Below, piece after piece: positions 32,582-41,733 of a stretch of DNA of 64,000 bases. The stretch's first letter is position 1; every line of letters starts with the position of its first letter. The notes under the pieces were generated by a model. That model ran no database searches, was not told where the DNA came from, and saw only the letters and a list, made by a program, of their open reading frames with translations. Position numbers and translations under genes: made by a program. This DNA is from Enterovibrio gelatinilyticus (GTDB lineage Bacteria > Pseudomonadota > Gammaproteobacteria > Enterobacterales > Vibrionaceae), in contig NZ_JAJUBC010000014.1 of the NCBI RefSeq assembly GCF_028683095.1, positions 91,910 through 155,909 of the forward strand. The letters are read 5' to 3'.

Positions 32582-35500
32582 TCAATATTGAGGTTCAACA
32601 CTAGATTGTGGCTTTGGGAGGGGGGTAGCTTCCTTCTTTTGTTGCTCATCAGCTAGTTGATTATCAAAATCCAACGCTAACTTTGCCACCTTCGGCTCAC
32701 GCGCCAACATCAATAAGCACGGTGTTAGTACCAACGTCAGTAGGGTCGAAAACGCCAAGCCACCAGCAACAGCCGTTGCCAATTGAGACCACCACTGAGT
32801 ACTCGGCGCCCCAAACTCGACACCCTGATTCACCAAGTCCACATTCATTTCTAACACCATCGGCATCAAGCCAAGAATGGTCGTCACCGTGGTTAGCATG
32901 ACAGGACGTAAGCGTTGCGCACCCGTTTGTAAGATGGCATCCACTTTCGCCAACCCGCGTCGACGGAGGACGTTGTAAGTATCAATCAATACAATATTGT
33001 TGTTCACCACAATACCCGCCAAGGTGATCACCCCTACACCCGACATAATAATGCCGAACGGTCGCTGGAAAATAAGCAACCCAAGGAAAACACCGACAGT
33101 TGAAAACAGCACTGCACTTAAAATCAAAAATGCTTGATAGAAGCTATTGAACTGCGTGATAAGAATAATGGCCATTGCGCCAAGCGCTGCGAGAAACGCC
33201 ATCATCAAAAACGCTTGGCTTTCATCTTGCTCTTCGTTTTGTCCACGCAACGAAACGCTCACACCATCAGGCAAAGTCATGGCATCGAGTTGTTCCGTCA
33301 AACCAGGCAATTCCAAACTGAGGTTATAACCTTCAGCCATGTCAGCCATCACTTTAATCACCCGCTTGCCATCCACCCGATCGATATTGCCTTGTTTTTG
33401 CTCCGGTGTAATTCTTGCGAAGTTAGTAATAGGCACTAAGCCATACGGCGTTTTAACTCTTAGCTCATCGAAGCGGCCAATATCCCGTTTGTCTTCTGGG
33501 TAACGCACCAATATATCCACTTCATCGGTCGAATCGTCGGGTAAATAATCACCAATTTTCAAACCATTAGTAACAAACTGAACCGTGTTCCCTACCACAG
33601 TGGCATCTGCGCCAAAGCGCGCCGCATCCGTTCGATTGATATCTATTGACCAATCAATACCTGGCTTCGTCAGGGTATCGCTAAAGTTGGTGAACGCGGT
33701 GTTTTGTGCCAGTAAATCTCTAACCTGCTTTGCTGCAGATTCGATATCAGCACTGTTAGTGGCCGTCACCTCAATCGAAAGATCGTGTTCACTCGGCGGC
33801 CCTGCGTCAGGCTTTTTGAACTCAAGCTCCAAGCCAGACAAATCGTCTGTCTTCTCGCGTAACTCTTCAATGATCTCTTTCACTTTACGACGGTTTTGCC
33901 ACTCCACAGGCTTCATCTGAATGATGCCTATTTCGTCTTGCCCACCGGTTCGAGTGTAGACGCTGTCTATTTCATCCATGCCAAGCACGCGTTGCTCGAC
34001 TTCTTTCATCAACGCATCTTGCTCATAAATCGACAAATCACCGTGTGACCGCACTTTGATATTGAAGAAAGCAGGATCCACATCAGGGAAGAATTCTGTT
34101 CCGAGTCCAGACTTGTTGTAGGCAAAACCAACAGCAAACGCGACAACAAATGCCGCACATAAAATCTTTATCGGATGCTTAATAGCAACAGAGAGCGTGG
34201 AAATATAGGCACGAGTTAACCCTCTCGCTTTCGAGAAGTCACCATTTTCGAGTGACTGCATTCTGTCTTTCTGTTCGGTCGTCAGAGGCAACGGTTTGCC
34301 CATCAAACTGCCAAGAACAGGAACAAACAGCAATGCCATCACGAGCGAAGCGGATAGCGTCGCAATCAAGGTTAATGGCATGAACTTCATAAACTCGCCC
34401 GTGATACCCGGCCAGAATAAGAGAGGTGCAAACGCCGCCAACGTCGTGGCTGTTGATGCAATAATCGGCCATGCCATACGATGAGCTGCTTCACGATATG
34501 CTTGCTTGCGGCTAATGCCTTCACGCATACGTCGATCGGCATATTCGGTTACAACAATCGCACCATCCACCAGCAAACCAACGGCCATAATCAAGGCAAA
34601 AAGCACAACAATGTTGATGGTTAAGCCACTCAGAGCAAGCACGACTAGCCCAGTCAAAAACGAACCTGGGATGGAGACACCTACCAAGAAAGCGGTACGC
34701 GCACCGAGAATGGCGATAATCACAATCACCACCAGCAAAACCGCAGAAAGGATGTTATTTTGCAGGTCGGTAAGCATTGAACGGACATCTTCAGAGCCGT
34801 CCCATGTATATTTGACTTGTAATGCAGCGGGCCACTGAGAAGAGGTTTGTGCCTGAGCAAGTACAGCTTTCACCAGCTCCACAGTTTCAATAATGTTCTC
34901 GCCAGCGCGCTTTTTGACATCCAGTACAACAGCGGGCTTGCCATCGAGACGGGCAAAGCTTTCTGGGTCTTTAAAACTACGACGTACCGTTGCGACGTCA
35001 GCGACAGTCACCACCTGAGAGCCATCAATCTTGATAGGGAGTTGCAACACATCTTGTACCGATTCAAAGACCGACGGCACCTTCACCGAAAAACGCCCAT
35101 AACCCGTATCAACATAGCCTGCCGCTACCACTCGATTACTTTTAGTAACCAAGTCGAAAATATCCGCCTGATCAAGACCATAGCTTTCTAGCAGCAAAGG
35201 TTCGACGATGATCTCCACCACATCATCACGATCGCCTGCCACATCCACTTCAAGGACTTGTTTAAAGCCTTCAAGCGTTTCTTGCAATTCACGCGCTATC
35301 TTAACGATGGCACGTTCAGAGACATCACCATATAAGGCAACAGATAAAACAGGTTGCTGATTAGCGAACGTGACTTCGTTCACTGTGGGTTCATCACTGT
35401 CATCAGGCAAGCGAGGTTTGACCAAATCAACCGCTTCTCGCACATCCGTCATTGCCAAATCAAGATCGACACCGACATTGAACTCCATCGTCACTGACGC

Positions 35501-35767
35501 ATGGCCTTCGGACGCAATTGCAGTCATCTCTTTAATGCCTTCAATAGAGCGTAACTCTTGCTCTATTGGGCGAACAAGAAGACGCTCTGCATCTTCTGGC
35601 GAGATCCCTTCATGACTGACGGACACGTAGATGACAGGTATGGTGATGTCAGGATCAGATTCTTTAGGAATCGTTTGATAGGTATAAACACCTGCTACAA
35701 AGAGAAAAAGTAGCAGTGTGACCATGGTACGCGTTCGCGCTAGCGACGCATCAATCAAGGTTTTCAT
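32582..35767 (-). CDS. RND-family efflux transporter, inner-membrane pump
   Basis: 1061 residues, full RND length with 12 expected membrane helices: one at 13-31, a cluster at about 340-480, one near 535-555 and a cluster near 860-1015, and two large periplasmic loops. The proton-relay region in helix 4 reads LFALIMAVGLLVDGAIVVTEY (two overlapping parts: LFALIMAVGLLVD, GAIVVTEYADRR), with an Asp characteristic of proton-driven RND pumps. LSGLTINIVVL and FGIIMSGVGVITLAGIVVNN-type segments follow the AcrB/MexF family layout. It exports drugs, detergents or metabolites; substrates cannot be inferred. The adaptor gene lies 12 bases upstream; no outer-membrane TolC-like gene is adjacent. Confidence 0.9.
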   Translation of the reverse strand: MKTLIDASLARTRTMVTLLLFLFVAGVYTYQTIPKESDPDITIPVIYVSVSHEGISPEDAERLLVRPIEQELRSIEGIKEMTAIASEGHASVTMEFNVGVDLDLAMTDVREAVDLVKPRLPDDSDEPTVNEVTFANQQPVLSVALYGDVSERAIVKIARELQETLEGFKQVLEVDVAGDRDDVVEIIVEPLLLESYGLDQADIFDLVTKSNRVVAAGYVDTGYGRFSVKVPSVFESVQDVLQLPIKIDGSQVVTVADVATVRRSFKDPESFARLDGKPAVVLDVKKRAGENIIETVELVKAVLAQAQTSSQWPAALQVKYTWDGSEDVRSMLTDLQNNILSAVLLVVIVIIAILGARTAFLVGVSIPGSFLTGLVVLALSGLTINIVVLFALIMAVGLLVDGAIVVTEYADRRMREGISRKQAYREAAHRMAWPIIASTATTLAAFAPLLFWPGITGEFMKFMPLTLIATLSASLVMALLFVPVLGSLMGKPLPLTTEQKDRMQSLENGDFSKARGLTRAYISTLSVAIKHPIKILCAAFVVAFAVGFAYNKSGLGTEFFPDVDPAFFNIKVRSHGDLSIYEQDALMKEVEQRVLGMDEIDSVYTRTGGQDEIGIIQMKPVEWQNRRKVKEIIEELREKTDDLSGLELEFKKPDAGPPSEHDLSIEVTATNSADIESAAKQVRDLLAQNTAFTNFSDTLTKPGIDWSIDINRTDAARFGADATVVGNTVQFVTNGLKIGDYLPDDSTDEVDILVRYPEDKRDIGRFDELRVKTPYGLVPITNFARITPEQKQGNIDRVDGKRVIKVMADMAEGYNLSLELPGLTEQLDAMTLPDGVSVSLRGQNEEQDESQAFLMMAFLAALGAMAIILITQFNSFYQAFLILSAVLFSTVGVFLGLLIFQRPFGIIMSGVGVITLAGIVVNNNIVLIDTYNVLRRRGLAKVDAILQTGAQRLRPVMLTTVTTILGLMPMVLEMNVDLVNQGVEFGAPSTQWWSQLATAVAGGLAFSTLLTLVLTPCLLMLAREPKVAKLALDFDNQLADEQQKKEATPLPKPQSSVEPQY

Positions 35768-35779
35768 GCGGCGCTCTCC

Positions 35780-36871
35780 TTATTGAGGTTGTGTTTGACG
35801 CACAGCATCAACCACATCACCGTCACGCACAAAACCTTGACCTTTGGTGATCACATCCACTTGCTCACCGAGCCCAGACAACCAAACACCGTCTTTTTCT
35901 GCTTTCACAATGCGAGCGGCAACGAACGCCACTTTGTTACCCTGAAGCGTTTTGACGCCAAGATTACCTTGCTCATCCAAAGCCAACACAGATGGACTCA
36001 GTTTCACTGCGCGCTGCAAGTCCAAAGCAAGATCCACCTCAGCACTGATCCCTGCAGGAAGCGCTTGTTGAGGGTTTGAAATTTCTAGTTCGATCGCGAA
36101 GGTATTGGTAGTTGGAGAAGCGAGGCTAGATTGATAACGCAGCCTTCCTTCTTTCTTTTCACCATTGACGAGCAACACACTCGCTGGCAAAGAGGCATCA
36201 ATATGGCTAATGTGCTTTTCAGACACATCAGCAGTGACAATAAGCGGATCAAGATCAATCAGGGTAGCCATTGGATCGCCGACCCCTAAATAATCCCCGA
36301 CTTCCACCATGACATCATCAACAATCCCGTCAAATGGTGCTCGCACTTGCGTATGTGATAGCGCCAACTCAATATTTTCCACATTGGCTTTTGCTTCAAC
36401 GAGATTGGCTTCTGCCAATGAAAAAGCGACTTCGCCTTGTAGGCCTTTTTTCTTCAGTGATTTAGCCGCATTGAATTCTTTTTGACGAACAAGCAGCAAC
36501 GACTTAGAACGGTTAAGCTGAGCTTCGCGATCGCCTTTATCAATAAAGACGAGCAGATCACCTTTCTTAACCGCCGCGCCTTTTCTGACGTTCACTTTGG
36601 TCACTCGACCATCAGCTTCTGCCGAAATCGTTGCATCGCGATCTGGTGCAGTGCGACCGTACAAAGAAATCGAGCGGGTAACTGGCTCAGAATAATACGT
36701 ATCTACCGCCACTTTGGTCAGCGGCGCTTTGGGTTGTTCACTTTGTTCAGGAGAGGGACTCGCACTGCTTGAGCCACTGCCGACCCAGAACACTAATGCG
36801 ATAAGAAGAACCAAAGAGATGATCCAAGGTCGCTGTGATAAGTAAGACGCTTTTACGCCTGCATTCGCCAT
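35780..36871 (-). CDS. RND efflux periplasmic adaptor (membrane fusion protein)
   Basis: 363 residues from ATG 36871, which has GGAAGGAC just upstream; the longer frame to 36940 has no support. A membrane anchor (about 16-32) is followed by a lipoyl/biotinyl half-motif (ISAEADGRVTKVNVRKGAAV), a helical hairpin (about 120-165, RSKSLLLVRQKEFNAAKSL), the second lipoyl half (TQVRAPFDGIVDDVMVEVGD) and a beta-barrel domain. It links the pump to an outer-membrane channel. First gene of a two-gene operon with the pump. Confidence 0.9.
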   Translation of the reverse strand: MANAGVKASYLSQRPWIISLVLLIALVFWVGSGSSSASPSPEQSEQPKAPLTKVAVDTYYSEPVTRSISLYGRTAPDRDATISAEADGRVTKVNVRKGAAVKKGDLLVFIDKGDREAQLNRSKSLLLVRQKEFNAAKSLKKKGLQGEVAFSLAEANLVEAKANVENIELALSHTQVRAPFDGIVDDVMVEVGDYLGVGDPMATLIDLDPLIVTADVSEKHISHIDASLPASVLLVNGEKKEGRLRYQSSLASPTTNTFAIELEISNPQQALPAGISAEVDLALDLQRAVKLSPSVLALDEQGNLGVKTLQGNKVAFVAARIVKAEKDGVWLSGLGEQVDVITKGQGFVRDGDVVDAVRQTQPQ

Positions 36872-36935
36872 AATAGTCCTTCCCGACGTGGTTACTGCAG
36901 TAAAAGAAATCGGACACTGATCCTTCCGGTCCGAA

Positions 36936-36964
36936 GACAAAAACAGCCTGGGAGTGCAGGCTGT
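36936..36964 (-). terminator. erpA terminator
   Basis: On the minus strand ACAGCCTG (36964-36957), loop CACTCC, CAGGCTGT (36950-36943), then TTTTGT. It lies 67 bases after the erpA stop and before the adaptor gene. Confidence 0.82.
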
Positions 36965-37030
36965 CTTTGAACTAATGATTTGTCGTCTCTCTAGCTAAGT
37001 AGAACCCGAGCCCTGAGAGTGTCTCATAGT

Positions 37031-37372
37031 TTATACACTGAACGAGGCACCGCAACCACATGTTGTAGTGGCATTCGGGTTGTTGATGAAGAAACGTGAT
37101 CCTTCTAACCCTTCTGTGTAATCGACTTCTCCACCAATAAGATATTGCAAACTCATGGGATCAACTACCAAAGTAACGCCACATTTTTCAATCGTCATGT
37201 CGCCATCATTGACGTTTTCATCAAACGTGAAACCGTACTGGAAGCCGCTACAACCGCCGCCAGTAATATACACACGCAGTTTCAGGTTCGGGTTTTCTTC
37301 TTCCTGAATCAGCGTCTTTACCTTAGTCGCCGCTGTGTCAGTAAATTGCAGCGGCAAATTGGTATCGCTCAT
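37031..37372 (-). CDS. erpA: A-type iron-sulfur cluster insertion protein
   Basis: 113 residues. Carries 2Fe-2S/4Fe-4S clusters to apoproteins, including the isoprenoid enzyme IspG in E. coli. The three cluster cysteines are Cys41 ([11 protein letters not shown]), Cys105 and Cys107 ([12 protein letters not shown]). The end CGCGASFSV matches ErpA rather than IscA or SufA. It is divergent from hemL, a neighbour relation shared with E. coli. Confidence 0.95.
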   Translation of the reverse strand: MSDTNLPLQFTDTAATKVKTLIQEEENPNLKLRVYITGGGCSGFQYGFTFDENVNDGDMTIEKCGVTLVVDPMSLQYLIGGEVDYTEGLEGSRFFINNPNATTTCGCGASFSV

Positions 37373-37590
37373 TTCGACCTCACATTACTTCTTTTATATT
37401 GAACGCATTATCTAATACCTGACTAATTCGTTCAAGTATTCGTCGCAGCGATAACCTATATGCAGCAATATACACCAAGTTTAATCTGTATGTGATGCTT
37501 ACCTCATCATCAGGCTCGCCAGTTTTTCACACATCCCTTACAATACGGCGCAAGTAAAACCAAACGATCATATGGCCTAGGAAAGAACCC

Positions 37591-38880
37591 ATGACCAAAT
37601 CAGCCGAGTTGTTCCAACAAGCACGTAAAACCATTCCTGGTGGTGTCAATTCACCTGTACGCGCATTCGCAGGCGTGGGCGGTGACCCCATTTTCATCGA
37701 ACGCGCTGACGGTGCGTATATCTATGATGCTGATGGCAAAGCATATATCGATTATGTCGGCTCATGGGGCCCTATGATCTTAGGCCACAACCACCCTGCC
37801 ATTCGCGACGCTGTGATTGAAGCGGCGCAATACGGCCTGAGTTTTGGTGCCCCTACAGCGCGAGAAATTACGCTTGCTGAACTGGTCAGCCAACTCGTTC
37901 CTTCTATGGAAATGGTGCGTATGGTGAGCTCGGGAACTGAAGCCACCATGAGCGCTATTCGTCTAGCGCGCGGTTTCACCCGTCGTGACAAATTCATCAA
38001 ATTCGAAGGCTGCTACCATGGCCATGCTGACTGCTTACTCGTTAAAGCTGGCTCAGGTGCACTGACACTGGGTGAGCCAACATCACCCGGTGTTCCAGCT
38101 GATTTCGCCAAACACACACTGACTTGTACATTTAACGATCTTGACTCAGTACGCGCGGCGTTCGAGCAATATCCTGAAGATATTTCCTGCATCATTGTCG
38201 AGCCTGTGGCTGGGAATATGAACTGCATTCCGCCGCAAGCTGGTTTCCTAGAAGGCCTTCGCACTTTATGTGATGAATTTGGCGCATTGTTGATTTTTGA
38301 TGAAGTGATGACAGGATTCCGTGTTGCACTTGGCGGTGCGCAAGCGCATTACAACATCAAACCTGACCTAACAACCCTAGGTAAAGTGATTGGTGGTGGT
38401 ATGCCAGTGGGCGCATTCGGTGGTCGTCGTGACGTGATGGAATACATAGCGCCAACAGGCCCTGTGTATCAAGCAGGTACACTTTCAGGTAATCCAGTGG
38501 CGATGGCCGCAGGTGAAGCGGCATTGTCAGCATTGCGCCAAGAAGGCAATGAAGCACAACTGGCTGACGTCACTCAACGTCTAGCGGAAGGCTTCAGAGC
38601 AGCAGCACAAAAACATGGTGTTGCTCTTACCACCAACCAAGTCGGTGGTATGTTCGGTTTCTTCTTTACTGAGCAGGAAAGTATCACTTGTTTCGCTGAC
38701 GTTCAGCAATGTGATATTGAGAAATTTAAGCGCTTCTTCCATCTGATGCTAGAAGAAGGTATCTATTTGGCGCCATCAGCATTTGAAGCTAGCTTTACTT
38801 CTTTGGCACATGGCGAGAAAGAGCTCGAAGCAACTTTAGAAGCAGCAGATCGCGCGTTTGCAAAACTTGCCGCTGAATAA
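37591..38880 (+). CDS. hemL: Glutamate-1-semialdehyde 2,1-aminomutase
   Basis: 429 residues, fold type I PLP enzyme that turns glutamate-1-semialdehyde into 5-aminolevulinate, the C5-route precursor of haem and corrinoids. Conserved parts: [11 protein letters not shown], the dimer/cofactor segment [30 protein letters not shown] with the PLP Asp, the Schiff-base Lys in [17 protein letters not shown], and the [13 protein letters not shown] substrate loop. Length equals the family norm. Upstream bases TAGGAAAGAACCC give the ribosome site. Confidence 0.96.
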   Translation: MTKSAELFQQARKTIPGGVNSPVRAFAGVGGDPIFIERADGAYIYDADGKAYIDYVGSWGPMILGHNHPAIRDAVIEAAQYGLSFGAPTAREITLAELVSQLVPSMEMVRMVSSGTEATMSAIRLARGFTRRDKFIKFEGCYHGHADCLLVKAGSGALTLGEPTSPGVPADFAKHTLTCTFNDLDSVRAAFEQYPEDISCIIVEPVAGNMNCIPPQAGFLEGLRTLCDEFGALLIFDEVMTGFRVALGGAQAHYNIKPDLTTLGKVIGGGMPVGAFGGRRDVMEYIAPTGPVYQAGTLSGNPVAMAAGEAALSALRQEGNEAQLADVTQRLAEGFRAAAQKHGVALTTNQVGGMFGFFFTEQESITCFADVQQCDIEKFKRFFHLMLEEGIYLAPSAFEASFTSLAHGEKELEATLEAADRAFAKLAAE

Positions 38881-38899
38881 TCAGCAAAGCAATTGACCG

Positions 38900-38933
38900 C
38901 TCAAAAGCGAAGCTTCAGTGCTTCGCTTTTTTA
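38900..38933. terminator. Bidirectional terminator of hemL and the small membrane peptide gene
   Basis: AAAAGCGAAGC (38903-38913), loop TTCAGT, GCTTCGCTTTT (38920-38930). Symmetric A/T flanks allow it to stop transcripts from both directions; the stop codon of the convergent 35-residue ORF abuts it. Confidence 0.88.
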
Positions 38934-39038
38934 TTGCCAATACACAAAGACCAATAGCACGAGCAAAACGCAACAAATCATAGGAAGACTAACCTTTCGC
39001 TTCTTTTTTGATTGTTTTTCCTGGTCACAGCACCCCAT
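38931..39038 (-). CDS. Small single-span membrane peptide, 35 aa
   Basis: A short ORF starting MGCCDQEKQSKKKRKVSLP, followed by a hydrophobic stretch MICCVLLVLLVFVYW and one final Gln. The layout is a short Cys-containing, then Lys/Arg-rich cytoplasmic segment and one membrane helix. AAAGGAGACGAT directly before the ATG is an excellent ribosome site, and the stop codon sits on a rho-independent terminator, both signs of a real gene. No family is recognised. It is convergent with hemL and divergent from the AI-2E family gene. Function unknown; small proteins of this build often modulate larger membrane proteins. Confidence 0.68.
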   Translation of the reverse strand: MGCCDQEKQSKKKRKVSLPMICCVLLVLLVFVYWQ

Positions 39039-39235
39039 ATCGTCTCCTTTCTTCGTCTATATACGCATTTTAACGTTGCAACCCATTCCCGTCGAAAACA
39101 CCGATTTATCGCAAAAATCTTAACAATATGCCTAATTAATATTTAACGCTTTTTCGTTAATTAGTCACAACGTATCATAGGGTTCACACTACACTGTTCA
39201 CCAGACAGACTGGCGCGATACAAAGGAGCCTACAA
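39039..39235. promoter_or_regulatory. Divergent promoter region with inverted repeat
   Basis: CTAATTAA (39132-39139) and TTAATTAG (39157-39164) are perfect inverted copies 17 bases apart, inside an AT-rich stretch upstream of the AI-2E family gene. TTAACG and CGTTAA lie just inside the arms. It may be an operator or the AT-rich part of a promoter. Confidence 0.35.
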
Positions 39236-40321
39236 GTGGCATCATCTTTCAAGATAGAACCTAGACATTGGACACTCATTGGCGCACTGGCTCTTGCCGC
39301 GTATGCGTGTTACGTACTCATCGCTCCTTATATTGGCTCAATCGTTCTCGCCTTCATTGTATCGCTTCTTTTTTTCCCCTTGCATGACCGCATTGATCAC
39401 AAGCTCAAATCTTACCCAAACCTTTCAGCAGCACTGTCTTGCACCATTCTTACGGTAATGATCATCATTCCAATGATCTTTGTTATTGGTGCGATCTTAC
39501 GCCAAGGCATTACCTTCTTTACGGGTGCCTATGAATGGCTAAGTGCAGGCGGAGCAAAAGACATACTTTCAATGCCAATCGTGCAAACAAGTCTGCAATC
39601 CGTGGATAAATGGCTACCGTTTGATTCCATCGACCCACAAGACATCATTTCTCGTGTAGCATCGACCGTCTCAACGTTGAGTTCCGAGATGATTGGCATG
39701 AGCTCGCAAATTCTTGGCGATGTTACTGGTATGTTTGTTAATTTCTTATTGATGTTGTTCGTGCTGTTTTTCTTATTACGCGACCACGACAAAATCATAC
39801 AATTGCTTCGCCATGTCAGCCCTCTTTCTCGTAGCCAAGAAGACACCTTGCTTGATGAAGTCGAAAAAGTGGCCAAGTCTGCCGTAATGGGCTCGTTTCT
39901 CACCGCACTAGCGCAAGGCTTAGTCGGTGGTTTTGCCATGTGGATGGCCGGATTTGCGGGTCTATTTTGGGGCACAATGATGGGCTTTGCGTCGTTCATC
40001 CCGGTGGTAGGCACCGCTCTGATATGGCTACCCGCAGCCGGCTATCTGCTTATTATTGGGCAATGGGAGTGGGCAGCATTTCTCGTCGGTTGGGGCGTTA
40101 TCGTAGTAGGCTCTGTCGATAACATACTTCGACCGTTGTTGATGCAAGGTAACTCTGGGATGAATACCCTTCTCATCTTCTTCTCGCTCATCGGTGGTCT
40201 ACAAGTTTACGGTTTAATGGGACTTGTTTATGGCCCAATCATTTTCTCTCTGACATTGGTACTATTTCGCATGTACGAAGCAGAATTTCACAATTTTCTC
40301 GAAAAGCAGGATAACTCATAG
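39236..40321 (+). CDS. AI-2E family (YdiK/PerM-type) membrane protein
   Basis: 361 residues starting with GTG, preceded by AAAGGAGCC at 6 bases. Hydrophobic segments near 14-48, 64-90, 158-185, 215-262, 270-295 and 305-345 fit the 7-8-helix AI-2E transporter family (PF01594). Family-typical parts: PLHDRIDHKLKSYPNLSAALS, the ALAQGLVGGFAMWMAGF segment and VDNILRPLLMQGNSGMNTLL. Members export small molecules, including autoinducer-2 or Na+/Li+ in some cases; the substrate here is unknown. Confidence 0.82.
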   Translation: MASSFKIEPRHWTLIGALALAAYACYVLIAPYIGSIVLAFIVSLLFFPLHDRIDHKLKSYPNLSAALSCTILTVMIIIPMIFVIGAILRQGITFFTGAYEWLSAGGAKDILSMPIVQTSLQSVDKWLPFDSIDPQDIISRVASTVSTLSSEMIGMSSQILGDVTGMFVNFLLMLFVLFFLLRDHDKIIQLLRHVSPLSRSQEDTLLDEVEKVAKSAVMGSFLTALAQGLVGGFAMWMAGFAGLFWGTMMGFASFIPVVGTALIWLPAAGYLLIIGQWEWAAFLVGWGVIVVGSVDNILRPLLMQGNSGMNTLLIFFSLIGGLQVYGLMGLVYGPIIFSLTLVLFRMYEAEFHNFLEKQDNS

Positions 40322-40493
40322 CTTTGGCTATGCAATGGTTGTGGACACCTGCTCGCCTAGTTTGTAACTCATTTGGGCACAATGAGGCACAGGCTTAAGA
40401 CATTTAAACATCACCATATTGCGCGGTTATTTTCACGAGCCGCGCTTTGTGGGAGAATCCGCGCTCTATTTTGTTGTAACCCCTGAGGCTGCC

Positions 40494-41519
40494 ATGTCAT
40501 ACAGCACCCCAAGCCAAGTAGTGGCTCGTCAACTTGCCTACTTCGAAGGCAAACATATTTTGCTTGCTGGAGAGCTAGAAGACACCTTCGCAACAGAACT
40601 GTTAGGCACAGCTAAGAGCGTCAGCATCTTTACCACAAACCTTGCATACGCCAATCAAATGCGCCGTTATGACTCAATCACAGTGCAGTTTGGCGAAAGT
40701 TATACTGCTATGCCTAACGTCGACATGGTTCTGCTGTACTGGCCAAAAGCCAAAGCAGAAGCTGAGTTTTTACTATCAATGCTCATGGCCTCACTCGGTC
40801 AAGGCACTGAAATTGTTGTGGTTGGCGAAAACCGAAGCGGTGTTAGAAGCATCGAGAAGATGTTTACCCCTTATGGCAAAGTGACAAAGTTTGACTCAGC
40901 AAGAAGATGCGGATTCTACTGGGGTCAATGTATCAACGAGCCCGCACCATTTACTCTCGATGACTGGTACAAAAGTTACCCTCTACACCTTGGTGAGCAC
41001 ACACTGACTATCCGCTCATTGCCCGGCGTATTTAGCCATGGTGAGCTAGATGTTGGCAGTAAGTTGTTATTAGAAACACTGCCCTCCCTAAACGGCGAAA
41101 TATTCGATTTTGGCTGTGGCGCAGGGGTTATTGGTGCGGCAATTAAGCTTCTATATCCAAAAGCAAGCATCACCATGGTCGATATTAGTGCCTTGGCAGT
41201 TGCTTCAGCTCGAGAGACGTTGCGCTTTAACCAGTTAGAAGGGAATGTATATGCCTCTGATGTTTATAGCGAAGTGACATCCAAGTTCGACCACATTGTG
41301 AGTAACCCTCCATTTCATGCTGGGCTGAAAACGCACTATGCCGCGACGGAAACCTTCTTACAACGCGCACCCGAGTTTTTGAATCGCCAAGGTCAATTGA
41401 CCGTCGTGGCGAATAGTTTCTTACGTTACCCCCCATTTATTGAGACCGCTTTTGGTCACTGTGACACGCCGGCAAAAAACAACAAATTCGCCATTTACCA
41501 CGCTGTCAAAACCGCTTAA
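40494..41519 (+). CDS. rsmC: 16S rRNA (guanine-1207-N2)-methyltransferase
   Basis: 341 residues from ATG 40494 (GAGG just upstream), aligned with E. coli RsmC; a TTG-started extension to 40419 is not conserved. Two tandem methyltransferase folds: an N-terminal degenerate copy (about 1-165, with VVGENRSGVRSIEKM and DSARRCGFYWG) and the catalytic C-terminal copy with SAM motif IFDFGCGAGVIGAA and catalytic HIVSNPPFHAG. It methylates G1207 of 16S rRNA in 30S subunits. Lies upstream of chiS. Confidence 0.93.
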   Translation: MSYSTPSQVVARQLAYFEGKHILLAGELEDTFATELLGTAKSVSIFTTNLAYANQMRRYDSITVQFGESYTAMPNVDMVLLYWPKAKAEAEFLLSMLMASLGQGTEIVVVGENRSGVRSIEKMFTPYGKVTKFDSARRCGFYWGQCINEPAPFTLDDWYKSYPLHLGEHTLTIRSLPGVFSHGELDVGSKLLLETLPSLNGEIFDFGCGAGVIGAAIKLLYPKASITMVDISALAVASARETLRFNQLEGNVYASDVYSEVTSKFDHIVSNPPFHAGLKTHYAATETFLQRAPEFLNRQGQLTVVANSFLRYPPFIETAFGHCDTPAKNNKFAIYHAVKTA

Positions 41520-41526
41520 TTCTGTT

Positions 41527-41547
41527 AGGGGTTGGCTCTCAACCCCT
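41527..41547 (+). terminator. Stem-loop after rsmC
   Basis: AGGGGTTG (41527-41534), loop GCTCT, CAACCCCT (41540-41547). The T-run is poor (CGTTAAAAACG follows), so it may act as an mRNA end stabiliser or weak terminator. It is immediately followed by the putative ChiS-regulon box. Confidence 0.5.
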
Positions 41548-41548
41548 C

Positions 41549-41562
41549 GTTAAAAACGTTAA
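41549..41562 (+). promoter_or_regulatory. Putative chitin-regulon box upstream of chiS
   Basis: GTTAAAAACGTTAA, identical to the reverse complement of the copy at 45803-45816 and one base different from the two arms at 45757-45786. It lies 172 bases before the chiS start, consistent with autoregulation. Confidence 0.55.
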
Positions 41563-41733
41563 ATTTGTGTCTTAACACGAACTTCATTGATAACTTACTT
41601 GCCAACGATAATTAAGTCCGTATAAGGGCTGACAGTAGAACTTACTAATATGCACTCGGGTGAAACAACGTCAATTTCGACAAAACCGAGGTCATATAGC
41701 ATTTTTTGATTTTCTATTTTGTCAGGCAGAGAC

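Noticed and set aside
38893..39123. 76-codon plus-strand frame after hemL
   Set aside because: Overlaps the hemL terminator, and the opposite strand has a better supported small gene.
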